NCBI RefSeq assembly: GCF_013371495.1
Contig: NZ_JABWTA010000001.1
Span: forward strand, 1,054,001-1,118,000
DNA from: Altererythrobacter lutimaris
GTDB lineage: Bacteria > Pseudomonadota > Alphaproteobacteria > Sphingomonadales > Sphingomonadaceae
Direction of reading: 5' to 3'
Length of the DNA stretch: 64,000 nt
The notes under the pieces were generated by a model. The model did not search any database, had not been told where the DNA came from, and saw nothing but the letters and a program-made list of their open reading frames with translations. This document shows positions 53,541-62,927 of the stretch, in pieces (position 1 is the first letter of the stretch; each line of letters starts with the position of its first letter). A program made the position numbers and the translations under genes.

Positions 53541-54751
53541 CAAAACCCGACCGGTCCGTCCAGCTCCTTGACTTGCCACGGAAGACCATGCGCATTGAGC
53601 ATGTCCATGAACGGATCGGGGTCCATCTCTTCCATGTTGACGACACCGTCCTTGTCCCACGTGCCCTGCACCATCATTGCCGAGCCGATCATCGCAGGCA
53701 CGCCGGTGGTATAGGAAACCGCCTGATTGCCGGTTTCCTCAAACGCTTCCTCATGGTCGCAGATATTGTTGATGTGAAAGGTCTTTTCGCCTGATCCATC
53801 CAGCGCTTCGCCGGTTGCAATCACGCCGATATTGGTCTTGCCCTTCGTAGTTTCGCCCAGCGTTTCCGGCTTGGGTAGGACAGCGGCGAGGAACTGCAGC
53901 GGGATGATTTCCCTGCCTTGATACTTCACCGGCTCGATCGAGGTCATGCCGACATTCTGCAGGACGGTAAGGTGCTTGATGTACTCATCGCCAAAGGTCA
54001 TCCAGAAACGCGCACGCTCGATCTCGGGATTGAATTTCGCAAGGCTCTCCAGCTCTTCGTGATACATGAGATAAGCGTTGCGCGTGCCGACCTCTTCGAA
54101 ATCGAATGGCGTCATGACGCTCATCGCAGGCGTTTCCACCCACTCACCATTCTCCCAATGGCGTGCAGGCGCCGTCACTTCACGAATGTTGATTTCCGGG
54201 TTGAAATTGGTCGCGAACGCCTGACCATGATCGCCGCCATTGCAGTCGAGAATGTCGAGCTGGCGAATGGTCTTCAGCTTGTGCTTCTTCAGCCACATGG
54301 TGAACACGCTGGTCACGCCCGGATCGAACCCTGAACCGAGCAGCGCCATCAGGCCTGCATCCTTGAACCGGTCCTGATAGGCCCACTGCCACTTATATTC
54401 GAACTTCGCTTCATCCTTGGGCTCGTAATTGGCGGTATCGAGGTAATCGACACCTGCCTCCAGACAAGCATCCATCAGCGGCAAGTCCTGATAAGGCAGC
54501 GCCAGGTTCACCAGCAGCGAAGGCTGAACCTTCTTAATGAGCTGTACGACGGCAGGGACTTCTTCTGCATCGATTTCGTAAGTGTGAATGTCGACGCCCG
54601 TGCGGCTCTTCACGCTTTCAGCAATCGCGTCACACTTGCGCTTGGTACGACTGGCGAGATGGATATCGCTGAAAATGCCATTGTTCATGGCCATTTTGTG
54701 GACGCAGACAGAGCTGACACCGCCGGCTCCGATAACGAGGACTGTCGACAT
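53540..54751 (-). CDS. Carboxynorspermidine synthase (saccharopine dehydrogenase family)
   Basis: The enzyme condenses a diamine with aspartate semialdehyde and reduces the imine to carboxy(nor)spermidine. The 403-residue protein has the N-terminal NAD(P) Rossmann motif [18 protein letters not shown]. The characteristic saccharopine-dehydrogenase segments follow: [46 protein letters not shown] and [21 protein letters not shown]. It is the first gene of the coupled set with the macrodomain and NspC genes. The substrate (putrescine or diaminopropane) is not set by sequence alone. The gap 54752-54981 upstream is non-coding. Confidence 0.92.
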   Translation of the reverse strand: MSTVLVIGAGGVSSVCVHKMAMNNGIFSDIHLASRTKRKCDAIAESVKSRTGVDIHTYEIDAEEVPAVVQLIKKVQPSLLVNLALPYQDLPLMDACLEAGVDYLDTANYEPKDEAKFEYKWQWAYQDRFKDAGLMALLGSGFDPGVTSVFTMWLKKHKLKTIRQLDILDCNGGDHGQAFATNFNPEINIREVTAPARHWENGEWVETPAMSVMTPFDFEEVGTRNAYLMYHEELESLAKFNPEIERARFWMTFGDEYIKHLTVLQNVGMTSIEPVKYQGREIIPLQFLAAVLPKPETLGETTKGKTNIGVIATGEALDGSGEKTFHINNICDHEEAFEETGNQAVSYTTGVPAMIGSAMMVQGTWDKDGVVNMEEMDPDPFMDMLNAHGLPWQVKELDGPVGF

Positions 54752-54981
54752 AAATGGGTTTCCCTGGAAACGATTCTTGCGCGCATTAGGGCAACGCGCA
54801 TCCCGCGTAAATCGATCCGGTGTTTCCTAATGGCAAAGGAACGCGCAGCGTGGGGGAATGACCTATGCGAAGCGCCCTTCCCCACGATCCGACACACAGC
54901 TGTGGAAGCGGCGGAATTTTCATTCCCAGGACTGTGTAACATGCGTATCCAACATGGGCGTCTATTCAGGAAAGCGCGACC

Positions 54982-55935
54982 ATGACTGAACGAATCCCAA
55001 CACAACAAGGCGTGATAGCCGCAGCGGAGAGCGTCGCCGCGATTCTGCCTTCCACTCCGCTTTTGCCTGTGGAGATTGGCGATATGCATTTCTGGGTAAA
55101 GGCGGAGAGCCTGCAACCTATCGGCGCGTTCAAGATCCGCGGTGCATGGTGGCGGCTCTCCAATTTGACCGAGGAGGAGCGCGCAGAGGCCGTTGTCGCC
55201 GTTTCGAGCGGCAACCATGCGCAAGGTGTGGCATGGGCGGCAAGAAGGCTAGGCATTGTCGCAACTATCGTCATGCCGGCGGATGCGCCGCGCGTGAAGC
55301 TGGATGCGACGCGCGAACTGGGCGCGAAAATTGTGACCTACGATCGTGATACCGAGGATCGCGATGCAGTCGCCGCGCAAGTGATCGCGGAGCAAGGCGG
55401 CGTGCTAGTCCATGCGTTTGGCGACCCATGGGTGATTGAAGGACAAGGCAGCGCGGGTATGGAGATTTCGGCTCAGTTGGGCCGCGAGCCAAGCCGCATC
55501 ATCGCTTGCTGTGGCGGAGGAGGACTTGCAGCAGGGCTGTCACTTGCTTGTCCGAAAGCCGCGATTCATGTCGTCGAGCCGGTTGGCTGGGATATGGTCG
55601 GGCGGTCGCTTGCGGCAGGCGAACTGATCCATTCCGCAGCTGATGCACCAAAGACGATTTGCGATGCGCTTCAGCCAACAGCGACGAAAGCCCTCAACCT
55701 CTCCGTCCTCTCTGAAAGAGCAGAGCCCGGAGTGACGGTCACCGACGACGAAGTCCGCACAGCGCAACGCTTTGCCTTTGCCAAGCTTCATCTGGTACTC
55801 GAGCCGGGCGGTGCTGCAGCCCTTGCCGCTGCGCTCGCGGGTAAAGTCCCGCTCGATGCTGACACTGTGATCATGCTGACTGGCGGGAATACGGACCCTA
55901 CCGCTTTCGCTGCGACAATCGCGGAAGGCCAATAG
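54982..55935 (+). CDS. Threonine/serine dehydratase (PLP-dependent)
   Basis: The 317-residue fold-type II PLP enzyme has the cofactor lysine in GAFKIRGAWWRL near residue 53, SSGNHAQGVAWAA near 76, the phosphate-binding CGGGGLAAGLSLA near 175 and LEPGGAAALAAAL near 278. It most resembles catabolic threonine dehydratase or the related serine racemase/dehydratase group and lacks the C-terminal regulatory domain of biosynthetic IlvA. The exact amino-acid preference cannot be set from sequence. Confidence 0.88.
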   Translation: MTERIPTQQGVIAAAESVAAILPSTPLLPVEIGDMHFWVKAESLQPIGAFKIRGAWWRLSNLTEEERAEAVVAVSSGNHAQGVAWAARRLGIVATIVMPADAPRVKLDATRELGAKIVTYDRDTEDRDAVAAQVIAEQGGVLVHAFGDPWVIEGQGSAGMEISAQLGREPSRIIACCGGGGLAAGLSLACPKAAIHVVEPVGWDMVGRSLAAGELIHSAADAPKTICDALQPTATKALNLSVLSERAEPGVTVTDDEVRTAQRFAFAKLHLVLEPGGAAALAAALAGKVPLDADTVIMLTGGNTDPTAFAATIAEGQ

Positions 55936-55995
55936 GTTGCAATTGACAATCCTATCCCGCTTTCGCAGGGTCCGAGCCGAAATGGGAGGGAAGTA

Positions 55996-56445
55996 ATGCA
56001 AGCACAAATGCTCGCGCCGTCCGCAGTGCTGGTCCTGTGGTCTGTCTTGATGGTTTTCTGGATGGCAGCCACGCGATTTCCGGCGATTTCCAAAGCCGAG
56101 AAAGGCTCGATCACACCGAAGCCAGGAATTCGGGGTCAGGACCTCGAGCCGGCACTTCCAGACAAGGTCAACTGGAAGTCGCACAATTACACTCATCTTA
56201 TGGAGCAGCCGACGATCTTCTATCCGGCTGTGATCATCCTCGCGATCATGGGACCGGCCGCGGTGGATGTGCTCCTCGCATGGGTCTATGTCGCGCTACG
56301 CATCATCCATTCACTTTGGCAGTCGCTGGTAAACACCATTCCGGTCCGGATTGGCCTGTTCACCTTGTCGAGCCTTGCCCTGGCGGCACTCGCTGTGCGT
56401 GCGGTGATGGCCACACTATTCTTTGATCCGGGAGTCGCCCCATGA
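55996..56445 (+). CDS. MAPEG family membrane protein, first of a pair
   Basis: The 149-residue protein has four transmembrane helices (LVLWSVLMVFWMAATRFPAI, TIFYPAVIILAIMG, VDVLLAWVYVALRIIHSLW, IGLFTLSSLALAALAVRAVMA) with the MAPEG pattern, notably NWKSHNYTHLMEQPTIFYPA and ALRIIHSLWQS. MAPEG proteins include microsomal glutathione transferases. The bacterial substrate is unknown. The next gene overlaps it by 4 bases. Confidence 0.86.
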   Translation: MQAQMLAPSAVLVLWSVLMVFWMAATRFPAISKAEKGSITPKPGIRGQDLEPALPDKVNWKSHNYTHLMEQPTIFYPAVIILAIMGPAAVDVLLAWVYVALRIIHSLWQSLVNTIPVRIGLFTLSSLALAALAVRAVMATLFFDPGVAP

Positions 56446-56888
56446 GCGGAATGCAAATCCTTCAACCCGTTGTCGCACTTGCTATCTGGACCATGATTAT
56501 GTGGGCATGGATGTATGCGACCCGCATCCCTGCAATGAGCAAGGCGCAAGACATTCCCGAACCGTCCAAACTGGTCGGGACAACTGGCGCTCAACTTCGC
56601 AAGCAACTACCTGATCGTGTCAATTGGAAAGCCGACAATTACAATCACTTGCACGAGCAACCGACCGTATTCTACGCGATTGCGATCGTGCTAGCTGTAG
56701 TCGGCCAAGGCGACGGCATGAATGCGCTTCTGGCGTGGATCTATGTCGGACTTCGTGTCGCGCACAGCCTTGTGCAAGTCACAGCAAACAAGGTCATGGT
56801 GCGTTTCGTTCTGTTCGCACTATCCAGCGTTGTGCTGATCGCGCTGATCTTCCACGCGACGATCTTCACTTTCGACATTCACATGTAG
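56442..56888 (+). CDS. MAPEG family membrane protein, second of a pair
   Basis: The 148-residue protein has four helices and the same MAPEG layout as its neighbour, including NWKADNYNHLHEQPTVFYAI and GLRVAHSLVQV. The two are clearly paralogous but diverged. The ATG overlaps the first gene's stop (ATGA), so both chains should be made together and could form a heteromer. Known members are homotrimers. Confidence 0.88.
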   Translation: MSGMQILQPVVALAIWTMIMWAWMYATRIPAMSKAQDIPEPSKLVGTTGAQLRKQLPDRVNWKADNYNHLHEQPTVFYAIAIVLAVVGQGDGMNALLAWIYVGLRVAHSLVQVTANKVMVRFVLFALSSVVLIALIFHATIFTFDIHM

Positions 56889-56924
56889 GTTTTGAGCGGG
56901 AGGGCGCTTTCGCAGCCCCTCCCC

Positions 56925-57899
56925 TCACTCAGCGGCTTCAGTCGCCGGTTCAGCCTCGAATTCCAGCGTGGCGAGAAACTTCTCTGCATCGAGTGCGGCC
57001 ATGCAGCCCATACCCGCAGCGGTGACAGCCTGACGATAGACATGGTCAGTCACATCGCCCGCCGCAAATACGCCCGGGATTGCCGTCTTGGGAGTGCCCG
57101 GCTCGACGTCGAGATAGCCGCTCTCGTCCATTGCGAGCTTGCCTTTGAAAAGCTCTGTCGCAGGCGCATGACCGATGGCAACAAATGCGCCATCGACTTC
57201 GAGTGTGGACTCCTCGCCCGTTACTGTGTCGCTCAACACCAAATGGTTCAGTGCTCCATCATCACCAGCGACGAAGCGCGTTACGGTCTTGTTCCAGAGC
57301 GTTGATATGTTGTCGGATTTGAACAAGCGTTCCTGCAGGATCTTCTCAGCCCGCAGCTCATCGCGGCGGTGGATCAAGGTCACATCGTCCGAATGATTGG
57401 TAAGGTAGAGCGCTTCTTCAACCGCAGTGTTGCCGCCACCGATAACCGCGACTTTCTTGCCGCGGAAGAAGAACCCGTCACAGGTTGCACAAGCAGACAC
57501 GCCTTTACCCCCAAGCTCTTGTTCGCCGGGAACGCCGAGCCACTTGGCCTGTGCGCCGGTGCAAATGATGACCGTGTCGCCGATATATTCATCGCCACTG
57601 TCACCAACCGCGCGGTACGGAGGGCCGTTTTCCAGATCAACCTCGACGATTGTATCCCACATCATCCGCGTGCCGACATGCTCGGCCTGCTTCTGCATCT
57701 GCTCCATCAGCCAAGGGCCCTGGATCACATTTTCATAGCCGGGATAGTTCTCGACATCGGTCGTAATGGTCAGCTGACCGCCGGGCTGAAGACCTTGCAC
57801 AACGATGGGCTCCAGCATGGCGCGCGCGCCATAAATGGCTGCGGAATAGCCTGCCGGGCCAGAGCCAATGATGAGCATCTTGGTGCGATGTGTCGCCAT
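56925..57899 (-). CDS. trxB: Thioredoxin-disulfide reductase
   Basis: TrxB reduces thioredoxin using NADPH and FAD. The 324-residue protein has the FAD motif IIGSGPAGYSAAIYGARA near residue 10, the redox-active CATCDG in GVSACATCDGFFFRG near 138, the NADPH motif VIGGGNTAVEEALYL near 154 and FAAGDVTDHVYRQAVTAAG near 285. This is the standard low-molecular-weight bacterial TrxB. A short hairpin (57932-57948) lies between it and the upstream phosphatase gene. Confidence 0.97.
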   Translation of the reverse strand: MATHRTKMLIIGSGPAGYSAAIYGARAMLEPIVVQGLQPGGQLTITTDVENYPGYENVIQGPWLMEQMQKQAEHVGTRMMWDTIVEVDLENGPPYRAVGDSGDEYIGDTVIICTGAQAKWLGVPGEQELGGKGVSACATCDGFFFRGKKVAVIGGGNTAVEEALYLTNHSDDVTLIHRRDELRAEKILQERLFKSDNISTLWNKTVTRFVAGDDGALNHLVLSDTVTGEESTLEVDGAFVAIGHAPATELFKGKLAMDESGYLDVEPGTPKTAIPGVFAAGDVTDHVYRQAVTAAGMGCMAALDAEKFLATLEFEAEPATEAAE

Positions 57900-57978
57900 G
57901 ATCGAATCCTGTTTCGTGTGTTGCCTATGATGTAGGCTCTCCGCCTACGTGCTTCAATTCGCGGAGGACTGGAATGGG

Positions 57979-58770
57979 TTACGCATCCACAAGCTGAGCT
58001 TTCAACGCATCCCGCTTCACCGCATCCACGCCAAGCAATTGCTCAAGATAGGCATCGGTTGATCCAAACCGTTCTTTGACGGACGCGCGCGCCGCTTCGA
58101 GATAGGCCGCATCAACCCCCATAAGCACCCGCATGGTCGCTTCGTCCTTCGCACCATACTTGCCGCCCATCAGCGCCATGCCATGTGCGATGCGTTCTTC
58201 GTTACGGGGCGAGTGGTTCGTAAGCAAATAGTCTTCCATCGCGTCATCAGGATGCACGCCCAGCACATGATGCAACAAGTCGACCGCTATGCCCGTGCGG
58301 TCCTTGCCAGCTGCACAATGGACCAAACTCGCGCCCTCGCCCGCCGCGAGCGCTTCAAAGTAGCGCTTCAGGATCCAATTAAGGCCGGCGCGATCCGGCA
58401 GCGCCGCATAAAGCGCAGTCATGGCCTCGTGCGCGCCCTGGGCATCTATACTCTCTTCAGCGGCCTCTAGATGCGGTGCTAGTCCCGCTGTTTCGCCTTC
58501 GAAGAAATGCACCTGCGCGCCAAAGCCATCGGGCCGCTTGCAAGTGTGACGCGCGCGCTCATTGTCACCGCGAAGGTCAATCACATGTGCAAGCGAAAGG
58601 TCTGAAACCATCGCAAGGTCGCCATCGCTGGCTTCAGCGTGATGACCTGAACGGAATAGGAGGCCAGTCCGCACGCGCCTTCCTCCGCTTGCGGCATAGC
58701 CGCCATAATCGCGGAAATTGTGGATGGCATCTGTGGCAAGAAATGGTGCTAGAGGAGTGCTGTCGGTCAT
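57979..58770 (-). CDS. Tyrosine-protein phosphatase family protein
   Basis: The 263-residue protein contains HCAAGKDRTGIAVDLL near 160, the C(X)5R active site of protein tyrosine/dual-specificity phosphatases of the bacterial type, plus NFRDYGGYAA near residue 22 and RTGLLFRSGHHAEAS. Relatives are described as low-specificity tyrosine phosphatases or phosphoinositide phosphatases. The start at 58770 is the best of two in-frame ATG codons. It is cytosolic with no signal peptide. Confidence 0.9.
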   Translation of the reverse strand: MTDSTPLAPFLATDAIHNFRDYGGYAASGGRRVRTGLLFRSGHHAEASDGDLAMVSDLSLAHVIDLRGDNERARHTCKRPDGFGAQVHFFEGETAGLAPHLEAAEESIDAQGAHEAMTALYAALPDRAGLNWILKRYFEALAAGEGASLVHCAAGKDRTGIAVDLLHHVLGVHPDDAMEDYLLTNHSPRNEERIAHGMALMGGKYGAKDEATMRVLMGVDAAYLEAARASVKERFGSTDAYLEQLLGVDAVKRDALKAQLVDA

Positions 58771-58821
58771 GGGTTCAGTCCGTGACAGCACGAAGAGACT
58801 AGAGCAAGCTTCGGCTTCGCC

Positions 58822-60207
58822 TCAGTCCCCTGAACCGCGCAAATCATCGCAAAACTGCTTTGTCCAAGCCTGCACATTATCATCGCGGATTGTCGCGACC
58901 ATCGCTTCATAACGATGCTTGCGATCTTCCAATGGCATGTCGAGCGCAGTCTTGATTGCGTGACTGAGATCATCCGGACTGTGCGGATTGACGAGGACTG
59001 CTTCGCTCATTTGCTGTGCGGCCCCTGCAAAGCGCGAGAGGATCAAGACGCCCGGGTCCTTGGGATCCTGAGCCGCGAGATACTCCTTCGCAACTAAATT
59101 CATCCCGTCACGAAGCGGTGTCACAAGGCCAATCTTCGACGCGCGGAAGAAGCCATAGAGCTCCGCATGGCTATAGCCGCGGTTGACGTAGCGAATAGGC
59201 ACAAGGTCAACTTCGCTTCTCGCCCCGTTGATCTGACCTGTTTTCTGCTCAAGGAGAGCGCGAATTTGCTGATAGCTTTCAACATCTTCACGGCTTGGCG
59301 GAGCGACTTGAATGTAGACCAGATCGCGCACACGGTCTGGATATTGATCGAAGAAGCGACCAATCCCGTCGATCCGTTCCGGCAGCCCTTTGGAATAATC
59401 GAGCCGGTCAACCCCGATCATGGCACAGCGATTGCGTGTGGACGAAACCAGGCGTTGCTCGGCTCCTTTCGCGTCTTCACTTTCGCCTTGCTTCTGGAAG
59501 TGCTCCCAGTCGATCCCGATGGGATAAGCGCGGGCTTCAACGGTTCGGCCTTCGAAACTGATGACGCCAGTCGCATCGTCGACTTCCGCGCCAAGCTCCT
59601 TGCGACAATAATGCAAGAAACTCTCCAGCCACTCGTCGGACTGGAAACCGATCAGGTCGTATTCCAACATCGTTCGCACTAGCCGCTCATGAAACGGGAG
59701 CGAAACGAACAGCCGGGTTGGCGGCCATGGAATATGCAGGAAGAAGCCAATGCGGTTTTTGAGCCCGCGCTCGCGCAATCGCGCACCCAGCGGGATCAGA
59801 TGATAGTCATGGACCCAGACCAGATCGTCTTGCTCGATCAGCGGAGTGACGCTCTCCGCGAACCGCTCATTGACGCGCTCATAGCCTTTGCCGGTTTCGC
59901 GCTCATACTCGGTCAGATCCAGCCGATAGTGGAACAGTGGCCAAAGGGTCGAGTTGGCATAACCGTTGTAATATTCATCGATGTCGCGGGTTGAAAGGTC
60001 AATCGTCGCAGTCGTCACTCCGTCATGGCGCTGCATATTGATGTTGCCGGTCCGATCATCGCTTTCCTGCCCGGACCAGCCAAACCAGATGCCGCCATAA
60101 TCCTTAAGCGCAGAATTGAGCGCGCCTGCTAGCCCGCCTTGCGCACCGGCAACGCCGCGCGCCTTCGGCACGGCCACTCTGTTTGAAATGACGACCAAGC
60201 GTCCGAT
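58822..60207 (-). CDS. otsA: Trehalose-6-phosphate synthase
   Basis: OtsA joins UDP-glucose to glucose-6-phosphate. The protein of about 461 residues has the family motifs LVVISNRVAVP at its N terminus, GGIWFGWSGQ, WVHDYHLIPLGARLRERG, GVDRLDYSKGLPERI near 285 and RDGMNLVAKEYLAAQ. Family proteins start just before the ISNRV strand. Here no ATG, GTG or TTG with a binding site fits. An ATC at 60207 is preceded 6 bases upstream by GGGGAAGGGG and gives the expected length. The nearest in-frame GTG (60252) has no binding site and overlaps the upstream gene. Confidence 0.93.
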   Translation of the reverse strand: MGRLVVISNRVAVPKARGVAGAQGGLAGALNSALKDYGGIWFGWSGQESDDRTGNINMQRHDGVTTATIDLSTRDIDEYYNGYANSTLWPLFHYRLDLTEYERETGKGYERVNERFAESVTPLIEQDDLVWVHDYHLIPLGARLRERGLKNRIGFFLHIPWPPTRLFVSLPFHERLVRTMLEYDLIGFQSDEWLESFLHYCRKELGAEVDDATGVISFEGRTVEARAYPIGIDWEHFQKQGESEDAKGAEQRLVSSTRNRCAMIGVDRLDYSKGLPERIDGIGRFFDQYPDRVRDLVYIQVAPPSREDVESYQQIRALLEQKTGQINGARSEVDLVPIRYVNRGYSHAELYGFFRASKIGLVTPLRDGMNLVAKEYLAAQDPKDPGVLILSRFAGAAQQMSEAVLVNPHSPDDLSHAIKTALDMPLEDRKHRYEAMVATIRDDNVQAWTKQFCDDLRGSGD

Positions 60208-60233
60208 TGTGGTCCCCTTCCCCTGCGCCTTGG

Positions 60234-62054
60234 CTACCGCACTTCGCTCCACGGCTTGGAGAGCAGTCCGGCACAGTTGATTACCCCTACCAGCGAGTAT
60301 GTCTGCGGGAAGTTCCCCCAAAGCTCCCCGGTTTCGTAATCGAGGTCTTCGCTAAGCAGTCCTGATTGCGTGGTATGGCTTAGCATAGTCTGGAAGAGCA
60401 CGCGCGCCTCTTCATCGCGACCGGCCAGGTGCAATGCTTCGATGAGCCAGAATGTGCAGACATTGAACGCGGTTTCAGGCGCGCCGAAGTCATCTTCTGC
60501 GGCATAACGCAGCATGTGATCGCCGCGCCGCAAGTGCTTTTCAACTGCTGCGAATGTCTGTTGGAAGCGTTCATTGTCAGGCGCGAGGAAGCGCAGCTCA
60601 ACCATTTGAAGCAAGCTCGCATCCAGATAGTCGCTTTCAAAACTCGCGCCGTAATGCCCGCCTTCTCCGTTTTCCTTCCACGCTTCCGCTTCGATCTTGG
60701 CGCGGATCGTATCGGCACGTTCACGCCAGACTTTCGCGCGATCTTCCTTGCCAAGAAACCCAGCGGTATTGGCGAGACGATCACAGGCAGCCCAGCTCAT
60801 TACAGCCGAGTAAGTGTGCACTTCTTGCCGAGTGCGGAATTCCCACAAGCCAGCGTCAGGCTGATCATGCATCCGCCACGCCATCTCGCCGACTTCTTCG
60901 AGGCTTTCGAAATCGCGGTCGTCCGCAATTCGGAGCAAGCGTTGATCGATGAAGCCCTGGACTGTCGGGAGCACGATCTGGCCATAGCAGTCATGCTGGA
61001 TTTGTTTGTATGCGGCATTGCCTCGCCGCACTGGTCCCATGCCGCGATAACCCGCGAGATAGGCTGCAGTCGTCTCGTCGAGCTCGCTCTCGCCCATGAC
61101 GGAGTAGAGCGGCTGTATCTGTCCGCCTTTAGCCGCGTCGACGATATTGCGCAGATAGGCGAGATACTTCTCCAGAACATCAAGCGCGCCCAAGCGGTTC
61201 AGCGCCTGCACTGTGTAATAGGAATCGCGGATCCAGCAGTAGCGATAGTCCCAATTTCGCTCCGAATGCGCGGCTTCTGGTATCGAGGTTGTCAGCGCCG
61301 CAACAATCGCGCCCGTCTCCTCATGCTGGCAAAGCTTGAGCGTGATGGCGCAACGGATGACTTCTTCCTGCCACTCAAAAGGCGTCGCCAAACTGCGCAC
61401 CCATTGCTGCCAGTATTTCCGCGTGGATTGCTCCATCCGGCGGATTTCCTCGCGCAAGTTGCCGACGAATGGCTCGTCCGGACCGAGGAAGAAATGGGTG
61501 TCGTACTCAATCCGGAAGGTGCGCTGCTCCAGAATATAGCCAACCGGCGCATCGGTAGAGAGGCGCAAAGCCTGTGGCCCAACCAGATAACGCACGTGAT
61601 TGGTGCCATTGGTCGTTTCAGCCAGTCCCGCCCCGTAATTCTTCATCGGGCGCAGAACGACCTTGATCCGCGGATTGCCCGCGATCGGTCGCACGACCCG
61701 ACCAAATGCAACCGGGCGGTACATGCGGCCTTTGCCTTCAAAACGCGGTGCGAAGTCGAGGACTTCGACAACACTGCCATCTTCCGCTTCGAGGCGCGTC
61801 ACAAGGATTGGTGTGTTGCGGATATATTCCTGGCTGGCGAAGACCTGCCCCTCCAGCTCGAACCGCCAAACACCAGCGTCCTGATTGTCGCCATTGAGCA
61901 GCGAGCAGAACACAGGATCGCCATCGACGCGCGGGACGCAGCCCCAAGCCAGCGCTCCGGTTCGGTCGATCAGGCCGCTGACCTGGCAATTGCCAATCGG
62001 CCAAAGCTCAAGATTGGGCTGCTGCCCCGCGGTCATGTTGTTGGTTTCGCTCAC
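60234..62054 (-). CDS. Glycoside hydrolase family 15 protein in the trehalose operon
   Basis: The 606-residue protein has the GH15 layout: an N-terminal beta-sandwich (IGNCQVSGLIDRTGALAWG) and an alpha/alpha barrel with ERNWDYRYCWIRDSYYTVQA near 285, LQPLYSVMGESE-like segments, and a catalytic glutamate region in the third quarter. Relatives include glucoamylases and GH15 trehalases. The position between otsB and otsA suggests trehalose turnover, but this cannot be proved here. The GTG start overlaps the otsB stop by 4 bases. Confidence 0.88.
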   Translation of the reverse strand: MSETNNMTAGQQPNLELWPIGNCQVSGLIDRTGALAWGCVPRVDGDPVFCSLLNGDNQDAGVWRFELEGQVFASQEYIRNTPILVTRLEAEDGSVVEVLDFAPRFEGKGRMYRPVAFGRVVRPIAGNPRIKVVLRPMKNYGAGLAETTNGTNHVRYLVGPQALRLSTDAPVGYILEQRTFRIEYDTHFFLGPDEPFVGNLREEIRRMEQSTRKYWQQWVRSLATPFEWQEEVIRCAITLKLCQHEETGAIVAALTTSIPEAAHSERNWDYRYCWIRDSYYTVQALNRLGALDVLEKYLAYLRNIVDAAKGGQIQPLYSVMGESELDETTAAYLAGYRGMGPVRRGNAAYKQIQHDCYGQIVLPTVQGFIDQRLLRIADDRDFESLEEVGEMAWRMHDQPDAGLWEFRTRQEVHTYSAVMSWAACDRLANTAGFLGKEDRAKVWRERADTIRAKIEAEAWKENGEGGHYGASFESDYLDASLLQMVELRFLAPDNERFQQTFAAVEKHLRRGDHMLRYAAEDDFGAPETAFNVCTFWLIEALHLAGRDEEARVLFQTMLSHTTQSGLLSEDLDYETGELWGNFPQTYSLVGVINCAGLLSKPWSEVR

Positions 62055-62809
62055 AGATCTAACCATTGATGGGTTTGAGAAACGGACGCAAGGCCATAGC
62101 GCGCATTGGTATCGCGCGGATCGCCCACAAGAATTCCGCAGCCACCCAGCGCCTCACAAGCTGCAAATCCGTCTTCATCGGTAACATCGTCCCCCAGGAA
62201 GACAGGCGTTGCGCCAGCGAAGGGCGATTGCTCCATGAATGCGCGGACAGCTGAAGCCTTGTCAGCGCCTTTATGGACGAGTTCGACCACGCATTTGCCC
62301 GTCTTGATGGCGAGAGTGTTTGCCGCCGCGATATGCTCAGCGAATTCATGCGCAGCATCCCCTGCCTCCGGATTCTCACGATAATGGAGCGCGCCGCCAT
62401 GCGTCTTGGCCTCGTAGCGGAGGTTCTTGCTAGCAGCGAAGTCTTCAAGCGCAGTGACTACTTCATCGGGCAAGCCATCAGGCTCAGCGCCCAGCGGCGA
62501 TCCATCTGCGAACCTCCGAGCGGCCCCATGCGAGCCTGCTTGCGCCACCTGCAAATCCTCACCCAGGTGTTTCGAAAGATCCTCCAGCGAGCGGCCGCTA
62601 ACGACGGCCAAACGACCTTCAAGCTGCTGTGAAAGCTGCCTCAACGCTCCGGGCAAGCTCGTTGGAACACTAATCGCATCCGGCGACGAGGCTATCTCAA
62701 CCAGCGTCCCGTCAAAGTCGAGGAACAGGGCAACAGGCTCGGCAGCACAAAGCTCGCTCAATGGCGGCGGGGATCCGAGCGGGAGAGCGCGCGACATATT
62801 CACTCGCAT
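62051..62809 (-). CDS. otsB: Trehalose-6-phosphate phosphatase
   Basis: OtsB dephosphorylates trehalose-6-phosphate to trehalose. The 252-residue HAD-fold protein has the nucleophile motif LFLDFDGTLVEI near residue 30, the GRSLEDL segment, HGAARRF near 93 and the late acidic motif VFLGDDVTDEDGF near 210. Length and motifs are typical. The start could be TTG at 62815 or ATG at 62809 or 62797. It is the first gene of otsB-GH15-otsA. Confidence 0.93.
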   Translation of the reverse strand: MRVNMSRALPLGSPPPLSELCAAEPVALFLDFDGTLVEIASSPDAISVPTSLPGALRQLSQQLEGRLAVVSGRSLEDLSKHLGEDLQVAQAGSHGAARRFADGSPLGAEPDGLPDEVVTALEDFAASKNLRYEAKTHGGALHYRENPEAGDAAHEFAEHIAAANTLAIKTGKCVVELVHKGADKASAVRAFMEQSPFAGATPVFLGDDVTDEDGFAACEALGGCGILVGDPRDTNARYGLASVSQTHQWLDL

Positions 62810-62927
62810 AGCCAATTGCTGCAGCGCGTCAAACAGCGGTTCTCTCGAGTTCGCACGTAAATTTCGTATGCACAGTCAGATATCCTTCACCGGGGAACAC
62901 CCTAAGCCACTCGGGAGTTTGACCTCC

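Noticed and set aside
60429..62069. Long open frame (about 546 codons) on the plus strand, opposite the GH15 gene
   Set aside because: It lies wholly antisense to a clear GH15 protein, has no family motif and reads as a shadow of the GH15 codon pattern.
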